From positions 1 through 63,676 of the forward strand of contig JAPYNK010000181.1 of NCBI GenBank assembly GCA_028285825.1: a DNA stretch of 63,676 bases. Direction: 5' to 3'. The translations under genes were made by a program, and so were the position numbers. This document shows positions 59,478 through 63,676 of this stretch, in pieces. The notes under the pieces are model-generated. The model did no database searches and was not told where the DNA came from. It saw only the letters and a program-made list of their open reading frames with translations. The DNA comes from Arenicellales bacterium (GTDB taxonomy: Bacteria > Pseudomonadota > Gammaproteobacteria > Arenicellales > Poriferihabitantaceae). Position 1 is the first letter of the stretch. The number at the start of each line of letters is the position of its first letter.

Positions 59478-60497
59478 ATGCCGAAATCGCCGGATCGCAT
59501 CTCTGTCATCGGTGCCGGTTCCTGGGGGACTGCTCTCGCATGCCTGTTGTGCGAGAAATTCGAGAAGGTCGACCTGTGGGGCCGTAATCCGGCAAGCATG
59601 AGCGAGATGCAGGCACAACGTCGCAATCTCGCATACCTTCCCCGAATCCGACTGCCCGATCAATTGCGGGCAACATCTGCAATATCCGATGTGCTGAATG
59701 AGTCACTGTCCTTCGTGGTTGCGGTGCCGAGCCATTCATTTCGCCATTTGCTCGAGAACCTGCATCGGTCCATCAAGGATTCAGGAAGAAATCCGCAAGA
59801 GAGCACCATTATCTGGGGAACCAAGGGCTTCGACAAGGCAAGCGGCAAACTGCTTGGCGAAATTTGTGAAGAGGTTTTTGGCGATATTCGTTACGGGGTA
59901 ATCTCAGGACCGAGTTTTGCCAATGAGTTGGCAAACCGGATGCCGACGGCACTGACTGTGGCCTGTCCATTTCTGGATGATGCCAAAGAGCTGGCACGCT
60001 GGTTCCGAGTGGATTACACCCGGGTTTACTTCAGCGATGATCCGGTTGGGGTTCAGCTCGGAGGCGCAATCAAGAATGTGGTTGCGATCGCCGCGGGAAT
60101 CAGCGATGGGCTTGGCTTTGGCGCAAACGCACGTGCTGCCCTGATTACCCGAGGACTGGCTGAAGTATCACGCATTGGAATCGCCCTGGGCGGTCGGTCC
60201 GAGACCCTGATGGGGCTGTCCGGGCTTGGGGACTTAATTCTGACCTGTACCGATGACCAATCCCGGAACCGTCGTTTTGGTCTCGGAATTGGTCAAGGAA
60301 AGACCATCGAACAGGTTCGGCAGGAAATCAATCAGGAAATCGAGGGAGTCAATACCATCGAGATGCTCTACCAGGCTGCCTCTCGGAAAAAGATTGACAT
60401 ACCGATTACCGAACAAGTCCATCAAATCCTGTGTGCAGGCGCCAATCCAGAACGGGCGGTCAGCACTTTACTGAGCAGAACTCCCCGAGCTGAGTAG
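59478..60497 (+). CDS. gpsA: Glycerol-3-phosphate dehydrogenase [NAD(P)+]
   Basis: Makes sn-glycerol 3-phosphate from dihydroxyacetone phosphate for phospholipid synthesis. The 339 residues contain the Rossmann loop VIGAGSWGTALACLL, WGTKGFD, VISGPSFANEL, the catalytic lysine in LGGAIKNVVAIAAGISDGLGFG, and GLGDLILTCTDDQSRNRRFG. It follows secB by 23 nt. Its 3' end overlaps the convergent hemJ by 30 nt. Confidence 0.97.
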   Translation: MPKSPDRISVIGAGSWGTALACLLCEKFEKVDLWGRNPASMSEMQAQRRNLAYLPRIRLPDQLRATSAISDVLNESLSFVVAVPSHSFRHLLENLHRSIKDSGRNPQESTIIWGTKGFDKASGKLLGEICEEVFGDIRYGVISGPSFANELANRMPTALTVACPFLDDAKELARWFRVDYTRVYFSDDPVGVQLGGAIKNVVAIAAGISDGLGFGANARAALITRGLAEVSRIGIALGGRSETLMGLSGLGDLILTCTDDQSRNRRFGLGIGQGKTIEQVRQEINQEIEGVNTIEMLYQAASRKKIDIPITEQVHQILCAGANPERAVSTLLSRTPRAE

Positions 60498-60851
60498 CTG
60501 GAGCACATGCAACAATGGACCACTGCGTTGATTGACATCGTCCCGAAATTGAATCAGTGCCAGATAGCACCAGATGTGATGAATCATCACCAAAGCGGTT
60601 ACCAGGAGCTTGGCATACAGCCAGCCGCCAGAAAAACCATAGCCCAGCCACAGCCAGGTGCCCAGCACCAGGGTTACAACCGCTCCAGGTGTCATGATGC
60701 CATAGAACAGTCTTCGTTCCATGATCTTGAATCGCTCAATTCCCACCGAATCTTTTGACTGTGCATGATAGACAAACAGTCTTGGCAGATAGAACAGCCC
60801 GGCAAACCAGGTCACCATGGCAATAATGTGAAAGGATTTGATCCAGAGCAA
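60468..60851 (-). CDS. hemJ: HemJ-type protoporphyrinogen oxidase, C-terminally shortened
   Basis: HemJ oxidises protoporphyrinogen IX in the inner membrane. The 127-residue frame starts LWIKSFHIIAMVTWFAGLFYL (first codon TTG 60851, no ribosome site seen), with PRLFVYHAQ and the conserved GTWLWLGYGFSGGWLYAKL and HHIWCYLALIQFRDD segments. HemJ normally continues NExPxLLLxxIVxLVxVKPF, a last helix of about 25 residues; here it ends NQRSGPLLHVLQLLSSGSSAQ inside the gpsA end. The gene therefore seems cut at its 3' end and may be inactive. Confidence 0.8.
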   Translation of the reverse strand: MLWIKSFHIIAMVTWFAGLFYLPRLFVYHAQSKDSVGIERFKIMERRLFYGIMTPGAVVTLVLGTWLWLGYGFSGGWLYAKLLVTALVMIHHIWCYLALIQFRDDVNQRSGPLLHVLQLLSSGSSAQ

Positions 60852-60908
60852 TGTCAGTCAGCGAAATTTGCGAGATGGGATTATAGCAATCCAGAAAATC
60901 CAGGATTG

Positions 60909-60937
60909 AAAAAAAAGGCGCTTTATGCAAAGCGCCT
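60909..60937 (-). terminator. Rho-independent terminator of micropeptide/DUF1127 module 1
   Basis: On the minus strand a 9-bp stem AGGCGCTTT / AAAGCGCCT with the 4-nt loop GCAT is followed by TTTTTTT (60915 down to 60909). It begins 34 nt after the DUF1127 stop. The segment just before it (CCTGAAAGAAACACCAA on the plus strand) resembles the corresponding segment of module 2. Confidence 0.9.
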
Positions 60938-60971
60938 GAAAGAAACACCAATAGGAGGATGGATGTTTTGG

Positions 60972-61184
60972 TTAAACTGCCTCTTGAACTCGAAGCGGTT
61001 TTATCTGAAATGGCCGACTATGGACTGGACGGCGTTTTGTTCTGTTTGCTGTCGCAACGTGCTTCTTGACATATTCTTCAATCGCATACCGGTTAATGCC
61101 GATGTCCTCCAGAATGTAGTCTGGAAGTGCTCGCAGCTCCCTGATTGTTTTTCGCTGCAGGTACCAGTTACGTAAGATATTCAT
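60972..61184 (-). CDS. DUF1127 protein, module 1
   Basis: A 70-residue basic protein. The DUF1127 core NWYLQRKTIRELRALPDYIL, then EDIGINRYAIEEYV, occupies residues 6-40; an Arg/Lys-rich tail (NRTKRRPVHSRPFQIK) follows. Members of this family in alphaproteobacteria have been linked to RNA binding and to phosphate and carbon regulation; a role here is inference. GGTGAAG precedes ATG 61184. Two micropeptide genes lie upstream in the same direction and a terminator lies downstream, so all three are probably one transcript. Confidence 0.88.
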   Translation of the reverse strand: MNILRNWYLQRKTIRELRALPDYILEDIGINRYAIEEYVKKHVATANRTKRRPVHSRPFQIKPLRVQEAV

Positions 61185-61248
61185 TTCTTCACCTGTACAA
61201 ATTTTCTTTTGCTCTCAAAACCCGTAAATCAACCTGATTTACCTTGGC

Positions 61249-61347
61249 CTATACAATGGATGCAACGGCAATCAATGCTGTGACGATGGTTATTGCACCG
61301 ATCGCAACGATGCCCACTCGAGTTGTAATATCATTAAAAATGCTCAT
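61249..61347 (-). CDS. 32-residue membrane micropeptide A, module 1
   Basis: A short gene read directly from sequence. It begins MSIFNDITTRVGIVAIG and ends ALIAVASIV, TAG stop. AAGGTGAG is 4-11 nt before ATG 61347. A polar start (N5, D6, R10) is followed by one hydrophobic helix (about residues 11-32). It aligns without gaps with micropeptides B and C; shared residues are D6, R10, G12, G17, A18 and I21. It lies 64 nt upstream of the DUF1127 start. No known family was recognised. Confidence 0.75.
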   Translation of the reverse strand: MSIFNDITTRVGIVAIGAITIVTALIAVASIV

Positions 61348-61389
61348 ATCGCTCACCTTAAGAATAGAGGTTATCTGAAGAATCGAAAT

Positions 61390-61488
61390 TCAAATGTACG
61401 ACATCAATCCAAGTACTGCCGCAAGGATAGTAACTGCACCGACGGCAACCATCCCGAAACGAGTCATTACATCATCAAAAATAGTCAT
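61390..61488 (-). CDS. 32-residue membrane micropeptide B, module 1
   Basis: Begins MTIFDDVMTRFGMVAVG, ends AVLGLMSYI, TGA stop. GGTGA lies 7-11 nt before ATG 61488, at the same place as in micropeptide A; an in-frame ATG four codons upstream is less likely because the ribosome site would then be inside the gene. Same layout as A: D5, D6, R10, then one hydrophobic helix. First gene of the module 1 transcript, 42 nt before micropeptide A. Confidence 0.75.
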   Translation of the reverse strand: MTIFDDVMTRFGMVAVGAVTILAAVLGLMSYI

Positions 61489-61556
61489 GTCATTCACCAT
61501 TTAGTCTGTTAGTTGTGTTTATGTTTAACTTCTGCGAAATCGCTTTCTGGTTGGTG

Positions 61557-61622
61557 AATATATAGGCATGGACTGGGCAAAGACAAACGATTTGTTTTCA
61601 TGAATGAATGAATTTTATTCAT
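61557..61622 (-). promoter_or_regulatory. Module 1 promoter with LysR-type operator
   Basis: The palindrome ATGAATTTTATTCAT (61608-61622) contains TGAATTTTATTCA, a T-N11-A box of the LysR type; further ATGAAT units overlap it at 61600 and 61604. On the minus strand TTGTCT (61586-61581) and TATATT (61562-61557) are 18 nt apart and form a likely promoter, putting the start near 61550 and the operator centre at about -65, the usual site for LysR activators. The same 14 of 15 bases occur before module 2. Confidence 0.65.
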
Positions 61623-61961
61623 GCATAGATAATCATTTAATAGGCTATATCTGAATAATATCAATGTCTTGAGATACTAATGGGTCAATCTTTCCTTGTA
61701 TGTTTTCTCTCTTTTAACAGAGAGGTTCTTCACTTTCCCGAAATATTTTCATAAAAGTCGAATCTTGTGGGCAATCATGGTCTTGAAGCCGCGGTTCCTT
61801 GCTTGGCAACAGGAGCTTCTGCTTTCACGGAGAGTTGAACGCCGAAAACACCGGATTCCCGTGAATCAGGGCTGCAACTGGCTGGATCAGGCAGTGCCTG
61901 TCGTGCGAATGGTGAACTCCCGGATTGACAGCTTACAGAAGGCCTGCGCGGTCCGGAGAAC
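61623..61961. other. Spacer between modules 1 and 2
   Basis: A 339-nt stretch between the module 1 operator and the module 2 terminator. Open frames on both strands have no recognisable motif and no good ribosome site. I see no third micropeptide copy here. It may hold decayed sequence left from the duplication. Confidence 0.4.
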
Positions 61962-62021
61962 AAAAAAGCAGGCGCCAGAACGGGGGCCTGAAAACACCAA
62001 GCAACGGAGAAAAGGTGTTTT
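61962..62021 (-). terminator. Terminator region of module 2
   Basis: Two inverted repeats follow the second DUF1127 stop on the minus strand. The distal one (61969-61990, CAGGCGCC with GGGGCCTG, one mismatch, 6-nt loop) is followed by TTTTTT (61967 down to 61962) and is the likely terminator. The proximal one pairs AAAACACC (61991-61998) with GGTGTTTT (62014-62021). The CCTGAAAACACCAA stretch is like the module 1 terminator flank, supporting common origin. Confidence 0.7.
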
Positions 62022-62029
62022 CTTGCTGA

Positions 62030-62299
62030 TTAATCCGCCTTCCCAAAACGTGGGAGCTTTGCCGTATATGGTCCAAATCGAACCTTGCGGCCGACAAGAC
62101 TGTCTTCCAGTACACAATGTTCCTTGACAGGGTCGCAGCGAATGCCGTTGCAGCCAAGGCCAACTTCCTCACGGACATGATCTGGAAATGCTTGCAGCTC
62201 CTGAATAACCCTGTCCTGCACGTGCCAATCCTGAAATCGGTCCTGGCCGATACCAGTATGTTTCGCCTTGCCTGAACTGCCGTTCGGTGAATCCCTCAA
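62030..62299 (-). CDS. DUF1127-like protein, module 2 (diverged)
   Basis: An open frame whose residues from about 25 on (DWHVQDRVIQELQAFPDHVR, then EEVGLGCNGIRCD) align with the module 1 DUF1127 core. The region equivalent to the module 1 start has CAG in place of ATG, so translation would need TTG 62299, 2 nt after the micropeptide C stop, which would fit coupled translation but adds about 20 residues. Three cysteines (C52-C64 region) are absent from copy 1. The reading frame is intact to TAA, so it may still be used; it could also be an early pseudogene. Confidence 0.6.
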   Translation of the reverse strand: MRDSPNGSSGKAKHTGIGQDRFQDWHVQDRVIQELQAFPDHVREEVGLGCNGIRCDPVKEHCVLEDSLVGRKVRFGPYTAKLPRFGKAD

Positions 62300-62301
62300 T
62301 C

Positions 62302-62400
62302 TCAGAGAAAGAAAGCCAATCCGGAAATGAGCAGAACAATGATGATTGCACCTACAGAGGCCAATCCAATCCGGATTATTGCATCGTCGACAGGGAACAT
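62302..62400 (-). CDS. 32-residue membrane micropeptide C, module 2
   Basis: Begins MFPVDDAIIRIGLASVG, ends LISGLAFFL, TGA stop. Exactly 32 residues, aligning without gaps with micropeptides A and B and keeping D6, R10, G12, G17, A18 and I21 before a hydrophobic helix. Its stop is 2 nt before the presumed DUF1127 start. The ribosome site is weak (GAGACGAATGCC before ATG 62400). The conserved length and spacing in a second genomic copy argue strongly that these are real genes. Confidence 0.72.
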   Translation of the reverse strand: MFPVDDAIIRIGLASVGAIIIVLLISGLAFFL

Positions 62401-62467
62401 GGCATTCGTCTCATTAACTCCGAAACCCGGGCTCGCATTTTCGCGCAACCGCTTTGTGATTAACCGA

Positions 62468-62531
62468 TATATGGGTATGATACGCAGTAATACCAATGAC
62501 CCGTATTCATTTCTGCATGAATATTATTCAT
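62468..62531 (-). promoter_or_regulatory. Module 2 promoter with LysR-type operator, shared with lysR
   Basis: The palindrome ATGAATATTATTCAT (62517-62531) contains TGAATATTATTCA, a T-N11-A box identical in 14 of 15 positions to the one before module 1; another ATTCAT at 62505 makes an overlapping inverted repeat. On the minus strand TTGGTA (62496-62491) and CATATA (62473-62468) are 17 nt apart; the start would be near 62461 with the operator centre at about -63. The box is 17 nt before the divergent lysR start, so it could also mediate autorepression. The -10 match is poor. Confidence 0.6.
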
Positions 62532-62547
62532 CCATGGTTGATTCAAA

Positions 62548-63480
62548 ATGGCAGTCAGGATTCCATCTATATCGGCGCTTCGGGCGCTTGAGGCTTCAGC
62601 CCGCCACTTGAACTTTACCCTGGCGGCTGAGGAGCTGCATGTCACGCAAAGTGCCGTCAGCCATCAGATCAGGCACCTGGAAGAATTGTGGGGAGTGCAG
62701 CTTTTCAAGCGCAGGGGCCGTTCCCTGATATTGACTGAAGAGGGACATGAGGTCGTCCCGGTCATTCGGGATTTCATCCGCAAGCTCACCGCAACAATTG
62801 AGGGCATCACCAGTGGCTACAATACTGAAAATACCCTCAAGGTCACCTTGCTTGAATCCTTTGCTTTCAAGTGGTTTGTGCCTCGTCTGGGCCACTTCAA
62901 CTCGGAATGCCCCGATGTGAATATCTGGATCTCCACCACGGATGACTTGATTGACTTCGCCACTGAAGATGCCGATGTCGGCATTCGGCTTGGGTATGGC
63001 AACTGGGAAAATCTCTATCAGGAGATGCTGTTACAGGAATATGTCATGCCAGTCTGCAGTCCTCGCTTGATCGAGAAGTACGGCAAGCCAGAAGAACCGC
63101 ATGACCTGCTTCGCTACCCTCTACTGCGACGTTACACCAGTGATATCCTGCAGCGATGGAAAGACTGGTTCAGTGATGCCGGAATAGAGATTACCACCAT
63201 ACCGGAAGGAACGCACTTTCCGCAGACCAGTCTTGCCCTGCAGGCGGCCATTGATGATCAAGGCGTGGCTCTGGCACGCAGTGCCCATGTTCTTGATGAT
63301 GTGAAAGCCGGACGGCTGGTGAACATGTTTCCCGATGTCAGGAGCAAGTCTGAACTGGCTTACTATATCGTGTGCCTGTCCGGCCAGGAAAATCTGCCGG
63401 TCATCTCCTCGTTTCGAAGCTGGCTACAGCGAGAAGCGGAAAAGTCCCGAATCGAATTCAACAAGCTGTTTGCCGGATGA
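62548..63480 (+). CDS. LysR-type transcriptional regulator, GcvA-like
   Basis: A 310-residue regulator. The N-terminal winged helix-turn-helix (FTLAAEELHVTQSAVSHQIR, residues about 23-42) is very close to the GcvA/AmpR branch (LRALEASARHLNFT; VQLFKRRGRSLILTEEG). The effector domain has DVGIRLGYGNW and GVALARSAHVLDDVKAGRLV. It diverges from module 2, with a T-N11-A palindrome in the 147-nt gap, so the neighbouring micropeptide/DUF1127 operons are likely targets. The effector is unknown; no glycine cleavage or beta-lactamase gene is nearby. Confidence 0.92.
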   Translation: MAVRIPSISALRALEASARHLNFTLAAEELHVTQSAVSHQIRHLEELWGVQLFKRRGRSLILTEEGHEVVPVIRDFIRKLTATIEGITSGYNTENTLKVTLLESFAFKWFVPRLGHFNSECPDVNIWISTTDDLIDFATEDADVGIRLGYGNWENLYQEMLLQEYVMPVCSPRLIEKYGKPEEPHDLLRYPLLRRYTSDILQRWKDWFSDAGIEITTIPEGTHFPQTSLALQAAIDDQGVALARSAHVLDDVKAGRLVNMFPDVRSKSELAYYIVCLSGQENLPVISSFRSWLQREAEKSRIEFNKLFAG

Positions 63481-63676
63481 CGAGCTGCAAAGATCAGGCT
63501 TTCCACAAGGTTAACCGCTGAATCGTCAGACAGAAGACACAGCACGCTATCTGCCTCTTCCTTTCCGGCCCTGGTTCTCAAAATACGGCAATTCTTGCTG
63601 AACTCTTCGACAGCTTCAGCAACACCGGGCAATGACTAATTCTTTGCCGGCTCCTGAACATGACCCAATCACAGAA

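Noticed and set aside
61600..61622. ATGAATGAATGAAT run as a simple tandem repeat or CRISPR-like element
   Set aside because: Only three 4-bp units; the useful signal is the palindrome with ATTCAT shared with the second module. No CRISPR array with regular spacers is seen anywhere in the window.
60972..62400. Toxin-antitoxin (type I) explanation for the hydrophobic micropeptides
   Set aside because: Short hydrophobic peptides recall type I toxins, but they are in one transcript with a DUF1127 gene, have conserved charged residues near the start and show no antisense promoter that I can identify. Kept as an alternative, not the main reading.
63363..63632. An 89-codon minus-strand frame at the right edge (AVEEFSKNCRILRTRAGKEE)
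   Set aside because: It looks partly protein-like but overlaps the lysR 3' end by 118 nt, has no family resemblance I can name and no clear ribosome site; the window ends too soon to judge.

Overview
The window reads as a chromosomal segment of a gammaproteobacterium, probably free-living and aerobic. Evidence is the order of the division and cell wall (dcw) genes, mraZ-rsmH-ftsL-ftsI-murE-murF-mraY-murD-ftsW-murG-murC-murB-ftsQ-ftsA-ftsZ-lpxC, followed by dciA, secA, argJ, mutT and coaE. It is also the DNPR motif of a meso-diaminopimelate MurE, the lpxC and secB genes of a Gram-negative envelope, and the envC / rhodanese / secB / gpsA neighbourhood known from enteric bacteria. Genus cannot be read from the sequence. 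The gene set (pyrophosphate-dependent phosphofructokinase with a membrane pyrophosphatase, glutathione-dependent formaldehyde dehydrogenase) resembles methylotrophic or marine lineages, but that is inference.

Layout. 1-23.7 kb: coaE, mutT, argJ, secA, dciA, lpxC and the dcw cluster, nearly all on the minus strand with ATGA/GTGA stop-start overlaps, headed by an MraZ operator of four TGGGN-type repeats. ftsW in this run is broken by what looks like a single internal deletion. 24-32 kb: mixed metabolic genes (a CoA-type NUDIX hydrolase, a DUF2306 membrane protein, a D-2-hydroxyacid dehydrogenase, hemW, frmA, an M20 amidohydrolase, a nitroreductase), followed by about 1 kb of decayed sequence. 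32-42 kb: gor, then the cluster usually found at the replication origin (mnmG, mnmE, yidC, yidD, rnpA, rpmH), but without dnaA beside rpmH and with an ExbB/MotA-like plus coiled-coil MotB-like pair inserted between mnmG and mnmE. 42-50 kb: pfp and hppA face each other, then dcd, mrp and metG. 50-53.4 kb: aldehyde dehydrogenase, alpha/beta hydrolase and a flavin reductase fused to a dead NUDIX domain; the 3' ends of metG and the dehydrogenase are fused at an apparent deletion junction. 53.6-55.4 kb: an AT-richer group of three small secreted proteins with near-identical signal-peptide codons. 55.5-60.9 kb: acyl-CoA ligase, envC, rhodanese, secB, gpsA and a shortened hemJ.

60.9-63.5 kb holds what I consider the most novel element: two copies of a minus-strand module made of 32-codon single-membrane-span micropeptides followed by a DUF1127 protein and a terminator. 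Each copy has the same 15-bp palindrome (ATGAATNTTATTCAT, a LysR-type T-N11-A box) about 63-65 bp upstream of the predicted transcription start, and a GcvA-like LysR regulator gene diverges from the second copy. I propose a small regulon of membrane micropeptides plus DUF1127 proteins controlled by this regulator.

Three places (ftsW, the metG/aldehyde dehydrogenase ends, hemJ) look like deletion junctions in conserved genes. They may be real or may be assembly errors, and should be checked against reads first. No tRNA, rRNA, intact insertion sequence or CRISPR array was seen.
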